This document shows, piece by piece, positions 18,688-27,526 of a DNA stretch of 39,234 nucleotides. Position numbers and translations under genes: made by a program. Under the pieces are notes generated by a model. It ran no database searches. It had not been told where the DNA came from and saw nothing but the letters and a program-made list of their open reading frames with translations. The stretch comes from Alphaproteobacteria bacterium. GTDB lineage: Bacteria; Pseudomonadota; Alphaproteobacteria; RF32; CAG-239. Each line of letters opens with the position of its first letter. Position 1 is the stretch's first letter. The stretch is taken from assembly GCA_017935485.1 (NCBI GenBank), contig JAGBHO010000048.1:1-39234 (forward strand), written 5' to 3'.

Positions 18688-18715
18688 ATCATAAACAATA
18701 TTGTTTGGATATCAA
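18688..18715 (-). promoter_or_regulatory. Candidate lepB promoter with a palindromic operator
   Basis: On the minus strand TTGATA (18710-18715) and TATGAT (18688-18693) are 16 bases apart. The spacer contains a perfect 14-bp palindrome, AAACAATATTGTTT (18693-18706), touching the -10. A repressor or activator could bind there. Confidence 0.5.
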
Positions 18716-18775
18716 TAGTTATCATGTAATATTTTGATTAATTTGAAGTTAAGAATATGATTTTTTTTAACTTTT

Positions 18776-19180
18776 TTATAAAGTTTCAATAATTACAAAA
18801 GCCTGAGCCCAAGGGTAGTCGTCCGTCATCGTTACATGCAGGCGGCAGGGGGTGTTGCCGCTGAGGGTGTTAAGATGTTGAGCGGCATTTCCGCGCAGCT
18901 GCAGTTCGGGCTTGCCGGCCGGCGTGTGGGTAATGATCAGATCCGGCCAGAAGACACCTTGCCGGAAACCGGTGCCCAGAGCTTTGGAGCAGGCTTCTTT
19001 GGCGGCAAAACGGCGGGCGGCGGAGCAGGCGTATTCATGGGCGGAAATTTTTTGGCGTTTGGAAAGTTCGGTCTGTTCTTCTTCCGAAAATATTTTGTTA
19101 ATGAAGCGTTGTCCGAATTTTTCGATGCTTTTTTTGATGCGTTCTATATTGGCAAGATCATTGCCGATACCGATAATCAT
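18776..19180 (-). CDS. acpS: Holo-[acyl-carrier-protein] synthase
   Basis: The 134-residue enzyme transfers 4'-phosphopantetheine from CoA to apo-ACP. The N-terminal MIIGIGNDLANIERI carries the metal-binding Asp (D8), and RRFAAKEACSKALGTG carries the second conserved acidic residue and the CoA-binding helix. Length and order match the AcpS trimer type. Its start overlaps the stop of the DUF2062 gene by four bases (ATGA), so translation is coupled. It is followed by a 141-base gap that holds the candidate lepB promoter. Confidence 0.96.
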   Translation of the reverse strand: MIIGIGNDLANIERIKKSIEKFGQRFINKIFSEEEQTELSKRQKISAHEYACSAARRFAAKEACSKALGTGFRQGVFWPDLIITHTPAGKPELQLRGNAAQHLNTLSGNTPCRLHVTMTDDYPWAQAFVIIETL

Positions 19181-19755
19181 TGTTTTTTAGTCCTTAGTTT
19201 GTCTGCTTTGTTTTCAAGCTTTTGCAATTTTTTTGTACCGAATTTTGAGAGTGTTGCTTTTAACAGATAATAAGTGATGAACCAGACGACCAAAACAAAA
19301 GGGATGCAGCCGATTATCATCGGCCATAATACCGGCCAGATATCGGTTAAAAAGGCGCTGAAGTCAAAACTTAACAGGGCATGGGTTGATTTTTCAAAAA
19401 AATGTAAGAAATCAACTTGTGCGCTTTGCTCATAAGCGCCGCCCAAAATAAGGCGGCCGGTGTATAATACCGAAATCCAGATGAAAGGAAATGTCCACGG
19501 ATTGCCGGCAACGGTGCCGATGGCGGCAGCCAGAACATTGCCGCGGATAAACCAGGCCATCGCGGCGGCGAGGATACAGTGAAAGCCCAAAAAAGGCGTG
19601 AAAGATACGGCAACGCCGCAGGCAAAACCGGCGGCAATTGACTGCGGGGTTCCGCTCAGTTCTTCCAGCCGGTCAAGCAAATGATGCCACAAACCGGATA
19701 ACCGGCTGCGGATCGGAGATGAGTTTTTTGGCTGTTCGGACAAGGCAAACTCCAT
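19177..19755 (-). CDS. DUF2062 membrane protein
   Basis: The 192-residue protein has two to four membrane segments and the DUF2062 pattern: GTPQSIAAGFACGVAVSFTPFLGFHCILA, a glycine-rich region with AAIGTVAGNPWTFPFIW, then a long hydrophobic segment (PMIIGCIPFVLVVWFITYYLL) and a lysine-rich tail. The function of the family is not known; members often sit near envelope or housekeeping genes. It lies nine bases after the rsh stop and overlaps acpS by four bases, so it belongs to the rpoZ operon. Confidence 0.88.
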   Translation of the reverse strand: MEFALSEQPKNSSPIRSRLSGLWHHLLDRLEELSGTPQSIAAGFACGVAVSFTPFLGFHCILAAAMAWFIRGNVLAAAIGTVAGNPWTFPFIWISVLYTGRLILGGAYEQSAQVDFLHFFEKSTHALLSFDFSAFLTDIWPVLWPMIIGCIPFVLVVWFITYYLLKATLSKFGTKKLQKLENKADKLRTKKQ

Positions 19756-19764
19756 AAATTCGGT

Positions 19765-21912
19765 TTACTGGACGGAACGGGAAACATAACTGATGACTTT
19801 GCTGGCTTTCATGGCGGCAATGATATCGGTCAGGTGTTTCAGGTCTTTGACTTCGATGTCAACCAGTATCTCAAAATAACTAATCGTCCGATAGACAATA
19901 TTCAAGTTAGCGATGTTGCCGTTGTTGCGGGCAACCAGATTGGAGAGTTCGGCCAGTGCGCCGGGTTCGTTATTGAGCATGACTTTCAGCCGGCCGACAT
20001 GCGGAGCGTCGGTTGCGGCATCGCCCCAGGAAATGTCAAGCCAGCGCTCCGGTTCATCGGCGTATTTTTCCAAGAGTTTGCAGTCGATCGTATGGATGGC
20101 AACGCCTTTGCCGGTGGTGACAATACCGACAATCCGGTCTCCGGGCAGAGGGTGGCAACAACCGGCGAAATGAACGGCCATGCCCGGAATCAGACCTTTG
20201 ATTTTTAACGGCTCGCTTTTCTTTTCCTTGGCAGATTTTTTGAAAACAGGAACTTTTAAGGATTTGACAACGCGGCCGAGTTTGGACTGCTTATACCCCG
20301 GATAAACCGCTTTCATGACATCCCAGGCCGTTACCAGTCCTTCGCCGACTTTGGCATAGATATCGTCAATTGATTCCGCCTCAAAGTTAGGCAGGATATT
20401 CACCAGCCCTTTTTCAGAGAATTCAAGGTTTTCGCCTTTAAAAGTCCGTTCCAGAAGCTGTTGTCCCAGCGTGATAAACTGGTCACGCTTGAAAGCGCGG
20501 ACATAACGGCGGATGGCGGCTTTGGCTTTGCCGGTAACGACAAAACGCTCCCATTCCGTTGACGGATGCTGGGCTTTGGAGGTGAGAACTTCAACCTGGT
20601 CGCCGTTTTGCAGGATTGTCCGAAGCGGACGGATTTCGCCGTTGATTTTAGCGCCGACGCAGGTATCGCCGACCGTGGAATGGACGGCATAGGCAAAGTC
20701 GACCGGCGTGGAGTTCATCGGCAAGCCGATCAGGTCGCCCTTAGGGGTGAAGCAGAAAACCTGATCATTGTACATTTCCAGCTTGGTGTTTTCCAAAAAT
20801 TCTTCCGGATTGGAAGCCTGTTCCAAAATCTCAAGCAGTTCCCGAATCCAGCGGAAGTTTTTGCCGACGGCCTTTTGTCCCTGTTTGTATGCCCAGTGGG
20901 CGGCAATGCCTTTCTCTGCAATCTCATGCATTTCCCGGGTGCGTATCTGGATTTCGATGCGGGTATTTTCCGGTCCGATGACGCCGGTGTGGATTGATTG
21001 GTAGCCGTTGGGTTTGGGGGTTGAAATATAATCTTTAAAACGGCGGGGCACCATATGGTATTTGCTATGAACCACGCCCAGAGCCTGATAGCAGGCACCG
21101 ATGTCATCAACGCAGATGCGAAAGGCCATAATGTCGGAAAGCTGCTCAAAAGAAGCGTTTTTCTGCTGCATTTTGCGCCAGATGGAATAAGGCGACTTTT
21201 CCCGTCCGGTGATGTCGGCGTCAATGCCGTTATCTTTCATGTCTTTTTCCAGCCGGCTGATAATCTTGGGAACCAGATTGTTGCCTTGCTCGCGCAAAAA
21301 GTTTAAGCGGGCGACAATGGAATCGTGCGCTTCTTTGTGGAGTTCGGCAAAGGCAATTTCTTCCAGTTCGGTCTTGACTTCCTGCATGCCGATGCGTTCG
21401 GCAAGCGGAGCATAAATGTCAAGGGTTTCTTTGGCAATGCGGGCACGTTTTTCCGGCTTTTTCAAAAAATGCAGAGTACGCATATTGTGCAGGCGGTCGG
21501 CCAGTTTGATAAGCAGAACGCGAACATCCTCCGACATGGCGAGCAGCAATTTGCGAAAATTTTCAGCTTGTTTGTTATTGGCTGATTTTTGTTCTATCAT
21601 TGCCAATTTGGTCAGACCGTCAACCAATTGGGCAACCTGAGCACCGAAATTGTCGCGGATTTCTTCAACCGTGGTATCGGTATCTTCTACCGTGTCATGC
21701 AACAGGCCGGCGATAATAGATGCGGAATCGAGTTTGAATTTTGTTAAGATACCGGCGACTTCTACCGGATGGGAGTAATAGGGGTCGCCGGAAGCACGGA
21801 GCTGAGCCCCGTGCTTTTTCATGGCGAATACATAAGCTTTGTTGAGAGCGTCCTCGTCGGCGTCCGGATCGTATGATTTTACCAAATCAACAAGTTCATA
21901 TTGTCTTAACAT
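19765..21912 (-). CDS. rsh: Bifunctional (p)ppGpp synthetase/hydrolase (RelA/SpoT homologue)
   Basis: The 715-residue protein makes and degrades the alarmone (p)ppGpp and so sets the stringent response. The order of domains is complete: HD hydrolase (YSHPVEVAGILTKF and LLHDTVEDTD, residues about 40-145), synthetase (PNGYQSIHTGVI, RIEIQIRTREMHEIAEKG, AHWAYK, about 240-350), TGS (VFCFTPKGDLIGLP, about 395-455), and a C-terminal ACT domain ending in YVSRSVQ. The intact HD motif indicates hydrolase activity. GGGAGC precedes the ATG. It follows rpoZ, the usual alphaproteobacterial order, and is the only RSH gene in the window. Confidence 0.97.
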   Translation of the reverse strand: MLRQYELVDLVKSYDPDADEDALNKAYVFAMKKHGAQLRASGDPYYSHPVEVAGILTKFKLDSASIIAGLLHDTVEDTDTTVEEIRDNFGAQVAQLVDGLTKLAMIEQKSANNKQAENFRKLLLAMSEDVRVLLIKLADRLHNMRTLHFLKKPEKRARIAKETLDIYAPLAERIGMQEVKTELEEIAFAELHKEAHDSIVARLNFLREQGNNLVPKIISRLEKDMKDNGIDADITGREKSPYSIWRKMQQKNASFEQLSDIMAFRICVDDIGACYQALGVVHSKYHMVPRRFKDYISTPKPNGYQSIHTGVIGPENTRIEIQIRTREMHEIAEKGIAAHWAYKQGQKAVGKNFRWIRELLEILEQASNPEEFLENTKLEMYNDQVFCFTPKGDLIGLPMNSTPVDFAYAVHSTVGDTCVGAKINGEIRPLRTILQNGDQVEVLTSKAQHPSTEWERFVVTGKAKAAIRRYVRAFKRDQFITLGQQLLERTFKGENLEFSEKGLVNILPNFEAESIDDIYAKVGEGLVTAWDVMKAVYPGYKQSKLGRVVKSLKVPVFKKSAKEKKSEPLKIKGLIPGMAVHFAGCCHPLPGDRIVGIVTTGKGVAIHTIDCKLLEKYADEPERWLDISWGDAATDAPHVGRLKVMLNNEPGALAELSNLVARNNGNIANLNIVYRTISYFEILVDIEVKDLKHLTDIIAAMKASKVISYVSRSVQ

Positions 21913-21979
21913 CGATGTCAGCTCCCAATAACCAAAATTGTTCAGCTTATGATTAAAGCAGAATAATCTTAATTATTCG

Positions 21980-22465
21980 TTATTGCTCGCTGTCGTCAAA
22001 GTCGTCGTCGAGGTCAGCGCCTATGTCGAAAGAGTCATCAAGTCGGGCGTCGTTATCTTCAATGTCGTCATCGGCAGCCAGATCAAGATCATCATCAACT
22101 TCGCCGTCGTCGTCAACAACCTGCATTGAATCGGAAACATCGCTGTCCAGCAACAGACCGGAGAACTGTTCGTCCAAATCAACCAGTTCTTTTTCTGCCG
22201 CCATAATTTCCAATTCTTCTTCTTCCGGTTCTTCAACTTCAACGTATTTTTGCAGACCCATGACCAGAGATTTTTGCAGGTCTTCAATGTTTACGGTATT
22301 GTCGGCGATTTCGCGCAGGGCAATTACCGGATTTTTGTCGTTGTCGCGGGGAAGGGTAATCGGAGAACCGGCGCTGATGTCTTTGGCTCTTTGAGCGGCA
22401 ACCATCAGGAGTTCATAACGGTTCGGGATTTTATCAATGCAGTCTTCAACTGTTACACGTGCCAT
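21980..22465 (-). CDS. rpoZ: RNA polymerase omega subunit with a long acidic tail
   Basis: The first 75 residues are a standard omega subunit ([20 protein letters not shown], then RAKDISAG and [10 protein letters not shown]), which helps RNA polymerase assembly and can take part in ppGpp sensing. The start is ATG 22465, with AAGGTG upstream; a GTG three codons earlier is possible but less likely. The tail is unusual: residues 107-161 include 27 Asp or Glu out of 55. The total length of 161 is longer than most omega subunits. It is the first gene of the operon with rsh and carries a good promoter. Confidence 0.93.
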   Translation of the reverse strand: MARVTVEDCIDKIPNRYELLMVAAQRAKDISAGSPITLPRDNDKNPVIALREIADNTVNIEDLQKSLVMGLQKYVEVEEPEEEELEIMAAEKELVDLDEQFSGLLLDSDVSDSMQVVDDDGEVDDDLDLAADDDIEDNDARLDDSFDIGADLDDDFDDSEQ

Positions 22466-22507
22466 CTTATTCACCTTAATATTATTGTAAAATACTCTAG
22501 TTTCAAG

Positions 22508-22536
22508 TGTATACTCATATTGTATGCGAAATGCAA
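22508..22536 (-). promoter_or_regulatory. rpoZ operon promoter
   Basis: On the minus strand TTGCAT (22531-22536) and TATACA (22508-22513) are separated by 17 bases, about 43 bases before the rpoZ ATG. Confidence 0.65.
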
Positions 22537-22594
22537 TAAAAAAGTGAAAAAAACTTTTATTTTGTTTTTTAACTGATTGAAAATGCGTTTCTTT

Positions 22595-23848
22595 TTAATC
22601 TATGCCGTCCAAGGGATGAAAAATCAGCATATTATTGATCCTTCTGAACGAATCGTCCATCTCCCGGCGATTCCGAATGACGGCGGCAACGTCCGGCAAC
22701 GGGGCGTCGTACATTTCTATCAGGCCTTGCATGAGGGCATAGTTGGCCCGGGCAAGATTGGGCGATAATCGGGAAACGCTTTTGTCGAGCAGTCCTTTGC
22801 GGTAGGCTGAAATTGCCGCCGCCGTGCTTTGGCTCATATTGGCGGCACGATGCGCTTTAACGGTTTTGTCACAGGTATAACCCCATTCGTCAAGCGTAAA
22901 GCCTTGTTCCGCGGCAATGGCTGCCAGTTTGCGTTCTTCTCCGATAATGCGGAACTTCTGAATCAGGCGGCGGCAGGGATTGGCCATGTCTTTTATCAGC
23001 GGACTGACGGGAAAGCCCGGGTTTTGCTCATCTTCCCATAAGTTCAGCATTTTAGTCGCCTGCATGATTTTCAGAAAAGTCTGAAAATCTTTGTTGAGGG
23101 CGGATATTCCTTTGAAAGTTTGTGCAACGGCCAGGGCATCGGGTGCGGTCAGAGGGCTGTGCGGTCCGGGGTTGATTGTCCGGCGGCTGAGCGGGTCAAT
23201 CTTGTGCGGCAGGAGTTTGCGCGTTTTGGGAATATATGCCCGTAAATCGGCATATTGGTTTAAGTTTTCATAAAATTGCGGATTGTATTGCACTTTGGGC
23301 CGCGGGGGGCGGTTTTGCGGAAATTCACTTGTGTAGCCGTAAGTTTGCCAGACTTCAGGCATCAGAACCCAGTACAGAGCCGGAGATAAAAACTCAATAT
23401 CTTCAATATGTTGAAGTTCAGGTGCTATGCGTTCGGGAAATTGATTTTTGGTTTCTTTGATGCCGGGGTAGTTTAATACCTTCGGGGACATGCCGGGGAC
23501 GGTATGCATGAAAGGCCCGATGTACGGATAGCTGCCGGGCGGCATCATTTTTATTGCTTCCAGAATGACGTCTTCCGTCGGTGTTTTCAGCCGTTTTTCC
23601 GACAAGCCGTAGGATTTGATGATACGCCGGAACGCAGCTTTGAATTTTTTGCCGATGTTCCACGTATAGTCATAACCTTTGTCGTAGTCTTTGTCGGCAT
23701 CTATTTTGGCCTGCAGCTCTGTTGCAGGCGGATAGTTCTCATGAAGGTTGACTTCATAGAATTTTTTGTATTTACCCGCTTCATTGGCAATGGAAAGTGC
23801 GGGGCAGACAAGTACAAAACAGATGCCGAAGAAGACCGTTCTTTTCAT
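22595..23848 (-). CDS. Unknown secreted protein, coupled to the DUF4139 protein
   Basis: The 417-residue product has a Sec signal peptide (MKRTVFFGICFVLVCPALSI, cleavage near residue 21). The mature part is Pro- and Tyr-rich in its middle (PPRPKVQYNPQFYENLNQY) and helical at the C-terminus, with Cys at two places (PCRRL, YTCDK) that could pair. I do not recognise a family. Its ATG overlaps the stop codon of the preceding DUF4139 gene by one base (TAATG), so the two are translated together and probably act together in the periplasm or at the outer membrane. Confidence 0.8.
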   Translation of the reverse strand: MKRTVFFGICFVLVCPALSIANEAGKYKKFYEVNLHENYPPATELQAKIDADKDYDKGYDYTWNIGKKFKAAFRRIIKSYGLSEKRLKTPTEDVILEAIKMMPPGSYPYIGPFMHTVPGMSPKVLNYPGIKETKNQFPERIAPELQHIEDIEFLSPALYWVLMPEVWQTYGYTSEFPQNRPPRPKVQYNPQFYENLNQYADLRAYIPKTRKLLPHKIDPLSRRTINPGPHSPLTAPDALAVAQTFKGISALNKDFQTFLKIMQATKMLNLWEDEQNPGFPVSPLIKDMANPCRRLIQKFRIIGEERKLAAIAAEQGFTLDEWGYTCDKTVKAHRAANMSQSTAAAISAYRKGLLDKSVSRLSPNLARANYALMQGLIEMYDAPLPDVAAVIRNRREMDDSFRRINNMLIFHPLDGID

Positions 23849-25284
23849 TATTGATTGGTTACCCTGATTTTGAAAGTTAAAATTTGTTTTTCACCCGGCT
23901 TTAAAGTGAAATCCCATTCGCGGGTACGGGAGTTCTTTTCTTTGCCGGCCAAGCTTTCCGCCAATAACTGATACTGGTTGCCGAAGCTTTGGACAAAGGC
24001 TATTTCCGCATCTTCGTTCTTAGAATTTTCAAACGTGATTTCGACGGCGATTTCACGCATGTCTTTGGCAATGTTCTGGCTTTGGGTGATTTTGCCTTTA
24101 GCCCAGATGTCAAAAGCAGAGCCGGTGTTCAATTCGATTTTTTCTCCAACGGCGGTATGGGAAAGCGGGCTTTCGCCAATAAACTGAAGCGTGCCGGAAG
24201 AATCTTTTTCATACATTCTAACGGTTCCCGACGGCAGCGGTTCCCCGAGGTTGGAGGCTTTGTCGTTGGTGATTTTGAAGATGACGGCAGGGTTTTGTTT
24301 TTCAAATTCGTCAAGGCTGGTGCCGAGGCCGAGATACAACGGAGAAGTAAAGCGATATTCTTTGTTGTAGGAAACGTCGTTGTTGGTCATCAGGCTGACT
24401 TGTTTGGACTGTTTGTCTTTGATTGTGGTTTGAAAAGGCAAAGTGTACATATAATAGTCGCCAAGGCTTTCTCCGGCCGGGGCGGCGGCACTTTCGGCCA
24501 CGCTGTCAAAGGCGGCTGCTTTCAGCATCATGCCGGCGGCGTAGTTGCGCGGCATGACAGGCTGTACCTGATTGATGTTGCCGGCAATCAATTGTACCTG
24601 AGCATTTTTATAATCGGTTCCGGACTGGTTGTTTAACGTTACCCATCCGTTTAAGTTTAATTTATCGGCCGAGCCGATTTCAACAATGTAATCGGCTTTC
24701 CAGCGGATTCCGTTGGTCAGGTAGGCAAGTTCCAGATTTTGTTCTCCCGGCCGCGCATTTTCGACATTGGCGACCAAAGTGGGTTTGGTACGCAGGCCTG
24801 CGGGAATTTTTTCATAAATAATCCGTCCCGGAAAGCGGGTTTCCACACCGTAGGAAAATTTCAGAACCGGCGTGCCGGATTGGGTGCTCAGAAGGGTGGC
24901 GGTATTAAAAGTATCTTGACCGGTTTTATAATTGAATACGGCGGTTTTGACCTGTTGTCCGACGGAAGCTTCCTGCAGGTTGGCGCTTGTCAGCACGTTG
25001 TAATCGTAATTTTGTTCAATGACTTTAAGACCGGAGCCTGACAACATTGCCGTTTCCGGCTTCATCTGGCGGGCAACGCCTTCAAAAGCAATCTGCGACC
25101 GTCCCTGAGGCAGGTCTATGCTGCGGGAATCGCGGATGAAGGCAAGGTTGTTATTATAAATGCTTAATGACAGGCCGGTGTTTTGTTTGTCGGTCAAAAG
25201 AATCTCGTTTTCGCCGGCCAGAGACGGCTTGGGCAGGAAAAGCAGGGATAGAGCCAGCAATGACGCTGCGGCGGGTTGTTTCAT
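23848..25284 (-). CDS. DUF4139-domain secreted protein
   Basis: The 478-residue protein starts with a signal peptide (MKQPAAASLLALSLLFLP, ending near KPSLAG). The mature part matches the DUF4139 plan: an N-terminal beta domain (NNNLAFIRDSRSIDLPQGRS and KPETAMLSG), a middle domain with ELAYLTNGIRWKADYIVEI, NQSGTDYKNAQVQLIAG, and a C-terminal beta domain ending in WDFTLKPGEKQILTFKIRV. Members of the family are secreted or surface proteins of unclear role. The coupled gene 22595-23848 shares its transcript. There is no known catalytic motif visible. Confidence 0.82.
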   Translation of the reverse strand: MKQPAAASLLALSLLFLPKPSLAGENEILLTDKQNTGLSLSIYNNNLAFIRDSRSIDLPQGRSQIAFEGVARQMKPETAMLSGSGLKVIEQNYDYNVLTSANLQEASVGQQVKTAVFNYKTGQDTFNTATLLSTQSGTPVLKFSYGVETRFPGRIIYEKIPAGLRTKPTLVANVENARPGEQNLELAYLTNGIRWKADYIVEIGSADKLNLNGWVTLNNQSGTDYKNAQVQLIAGNINQVQPVMPRNYAAGMMLKAAAFDSVAESAAAPAGESLGDYYMYTLPFQTTIKDKQSKQVSLMTNNDVSYNKEYRFTSPLYLGLGTSLDEFEKQNPAVIFKITNDKASNLGEPLPSGTVRMYEKDSSGTLQFIGESPLSHTAVGEKIELNTGSAFDIWAKGKITQSQNIAKDMREIAVEITFENSKNEDAEIAFVQSFGNQYQLLAESLAGKEKNSRTREWDFTLKPGEKQILTFKIRVTNQ

Positions 25285-25446
25285 AATAACATCTCCTTAA
25301 AATATTTTTCATTTTACCGTTTTATGCCAATATAATCTGTTTTTTTTGAAAAAAAAAGTGATAATTTGAGAATATTACTAGACTCGGGACAATTATCGGG
25401 CTATTATCCGGATATTAAATTGATAAGTTTTATAAGGAGAACTCTA

Positions 25447-25938
25447 ATGGCTTGGACCGAACAGATGGTTGAAGATTTGCGCGCAATGTGGAAACAAGGG
25501 ATGACAACCGCCGAAATCGGCAAGAAACTTAATGTTACAAAAAATTCCATTGTCGGCAAGGTTCACAGACTGGGATTGTCCGGACGTCCGTCCCCGATTA
25601 AGAAAAAAGACGAAGATGCCGTCGAGAGCAAGGTTGAAACAAATGCGGCAGTTCAGCCTGCTGCAGAAGCCAAACCTGCGGCCGTTCCGGCAAAAAGTGC
25701 CGGCAAAGCCGAGAAATATACTGCAGAAAGCCGTCCGTCCGCCCCTTCTGCCGCCAAAACCGATACTGCCAAAAAGGGAATGGTTTCTTTGGTGGATTTG
25801 GATAATCATACCTGCCGCTGGCCGTTGGGCGATCCGAAAGACGAAAATTTTCATTTCTGCGGCAGAAAGGTCAAAATCGGTCAGACTTATTGCGAAGAAC
25901 ATGCCAATATTGCCTATGTAAAAGCGGTCAAAAAGTAA
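25447..25938 (+). CDS. gcrA: GcrA cell-cycle regulator
   Basis: This 163-residue protein is a sigma-70-dependent co-activator of alphaproteobacteria that stimulates promoters carrying methylated GANTC sites. The N-terminal DNA-binding helices read MAWTEQMVEDLRAMW, TTAEIGKKLNVTKN and IVGKVHRLGLSGRPSP (about 1-50). A Lys/Ala/Pro-rich linker follows, and the C-terminal sigma-binding region is seen in NHTCRWPLGDP, HFCGRKV and YCEEHANIAY, with the conserved Cys and His. ATG 25447 is preceded by AAGGAG. GACTC (25381-25385) is a GANTC site upstream, but one such site is not significant on its own. Confidence 0.96.
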   Translation: MAWTEQMVEDLRAMWKQGMTTAEIGKKLNVTKNSIVGKVHRLGLSGRPSPIKKKDEDAVESKVETNAAVQPAAEAKPAAVPAKSAGKAEKYTAESRPSAPSAAKTDTAKKGMVSLVDLDNHTCRWPLGDPKDENFHFCGRKVKIGQTYCEEHANIAYVKAVKK

Positions 25939-25980
25939 GGACTGCTTCCGTACGTTTGTAAAATATTAACCTATTTGGGT

Positions 25981-25995
25981 GCAATATATTATTGC
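25981..25995. promoter_or_regulatory. Inverted repeat upstream of motA
   Basis: GCAATATATTATTGC is a perfect inverted repeat (GCAATA, three bases, TATTGC) about 40 bases before the motA ATG. It could be an operator or simply AT-rich chance. Confidence 0.3.
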
Positions 25996-26032
25996 AGAAG
26001 TTTTTTATGAGCGTTTATAAGGATTATAAATT

Positions 26033-26842
26033 ATGTCGTTAAGTTCGATTTTGTCGTATTTGTTTGGTTTTGCCGTCGTTATCGGTGCGATTGTGGCTGC
26101 TACCGACCGGCCGGAAGCTTTTATTGATATTCCCAGTATTATTATTGTTCTTGGCGGAACGATAGCGGCATTGTTTATTTCTTTTGAACCTAAAACGGCA
26201 CTGGAAGCTTTTAAGCTTATTTTCAGCACGCTTAAGCCGCATAAGGATTCTTCGGCATCTTTAAAAGAAGAAGTCGGACGGATTGTCCGCTGGGCATATA
26301 TCGTGCAGAAAAACGGTTTGCAAGGCCTTGAAAATGAGGTGACTGACAGTTTGCGTCAGGAAGATCCGTTTTTGGCTTACGGTGCCGATTTGGTGGTAAC
26401 CGGATATACCGGTGCGGAAATTAAGCAGATTTTGGAAAGCATGATGGACGCGCAGGCGGAAAGAGACTCCAAAGGCGGCGGCGCCCTGATGAAAATGGGC
26501 GGCGACTCTCCTGCTTTCGGTATGCTCGGAACTTTGATCGGGTTGGTGATCATGCTGGGTAACATGGGGTCAGATCCTGCAGCAATCGGGCCGAGTATGG
26601 CCGTGGCTTTGATTACGACGTTTTATGGCATTATTCTGGCACGAATTTTCTTTATTCCCGCGGCAACAAAAGTTGCGGCCCGGAATAATGTGTCCATGTT
26701 TAAATATAATTTGCAGATGGAAGGGCTGGTTTTGCTGGCGGAACGCAAAAGCCCGCGTTATATTCAGGATAAAATCAACTCATTTGTCGATGTGAACGAA
26801 CAGTTCCTTATTGACCGCGATATGAATACATCAAACAATTAA
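26033..26842 (+). CDS. motA: Flagellar motor stator protein MotA (PomA-like)
   Basis: The 269-residue protein has the MotA/PomA layout. Two membrane segments lie near the N-terminus (LSYLFGFAVVIGAIVAAT and IDIPSIIIVLGGTIAALF), then a cytoplasmic region with charged helices, then TM3 with the conserved proline (SPAFGMLGTLIGLVIMLG) and TM4 (MAVALITTFYGIILARIFF). With MotB it forms the ion channel that drives the flagellum. Its stop lies 13 bases before the motB start. AAGGAT precedes the ATG. No other flagellar genes lie in the window. Confidence 0.92.
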   Translation: MSLSSILSYLFGFAVVIGAIVAATDRPEAFIDIPSIIIVLGGTIAALFISFEPKTALEAFKLIFSTLKPHKDSSASLKEEVGRIVRWAYIVQKNGLQGLENEVTDSLRQEDPFLAYGADLVVTGYTGAEIKQILESMMDAQAERDSKGGGALMKMGGDSPAFGMLGTLIGLVIMLGNMGSDPAAIGPSMAVALITTFYGIILARIFFIPAATKVAARNNVSMFKYNLQMEGLVLLAERKSPRYIQDKINSFVDVNEQFLIDRDMNTSNN

Positions 26843-26855
26843 CGGGATCAGGCGA

Positions 26856-27512
26856 ATGAAGAAAAAGAAAGAGGAGCGCATTGACGAAGACTGGATGTCT
26901 ACCTATGGCGACATGGTGACGCTCCTGCTTTGTTTTTTTGTAATGATATCTTCTGTTTCTAAGGTCGATTTGGCAATGTTTGAGCAAATTCAGGCCGGTA
27001 TGAATGAAGGTTTCGGACAGAAAGACGTTACACGGCCGATTGAGATGATGATGATTGAGCTGACTGATGATATTCAGTCTATGAGTCTGGGAGAAGAGGT
27101 GGCGCTTGGAACCGATGCTCAGGGCGTGGTGATTGAATTTGGCGGAGATTTGCTGTTTCAGCACGGATCGGCCGAGATCAGGCCCAAAATGCTTCCGGCG
27201 TTGAAACGGCTGGCCGCGACATTGATGTCTGACCGTTATAATTCTTTTAATTTCAGCGTGGAAGGTCATACCAGCGACGAGCCTTTTTCCAGCGACTTAT
27301 ATCCGTCAAATTGGGAATTGTCCGCAGCAAGGGCGGCGGCGGTCGTTCGTTTTCTGGAAAGCCGCGGTATTCCCCGCGTCAGGTTAAAAGCAACCGGTTT
27401 GTATGATAATGCGCCAAAGTATCCGAATCATGATCCTTATGGCGAGCCTATTCCGCAGAATATGATGAAAAACCGCAGGGTGATTATTCATGTTGAGCCG
27501 TCTTTTAAATGA
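26856..27512 (+). CDS. motB: Flagellar motor stator protein MotB (PomB-like)
   Basis: The 218-residue product has a short charged N-terminus, one membrane helix with the essential ion-binding Asp (D19 in MSTYGDMVTLLLCFFVM), and a C-terminal OmpA-type peptidoglycan-binding domain (VEGHTSDEPFSSDLYPS, then ELSAARAAAVVRFLESRGI and KNRRVIIHV). The segment DMVTLLLCFFVMISSVSKVD is closer to PomB than to E. coli MotB, which hints at sodium coupling. The stop overlaps a possible ATG (27509) of the following membrane protein. Confidence 0.92.
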   Translation: MKKKKEERIDEDWMSTYGDMVTLLLCFFVMISSVSKVDLAMFEQIQAGMNEGFGQKDVTRPIEMMMIELTDDIQSMSLGEEVALGTDAQGVVIEFGGDLLFQHGSAEIRPKMLPALKRLAATLMSDRYNSFNFSVEGHTSDEPFSSDLYPSNWELSAARAAAVVRFLESRGIPRVRLKATGLYDNAPKYPNHDPYGEPIPQNMMKNRRVIIHVEPSFK

Positions 27513-27526
27513 TATTTGAGGATCTT

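Noticed and set aside
25381..25385. GACTC as a GcrA/CcrM methylation site controlling gcrA
   Set aside because: It matches GANTC, but a single five-base site upstream is expected by chance.
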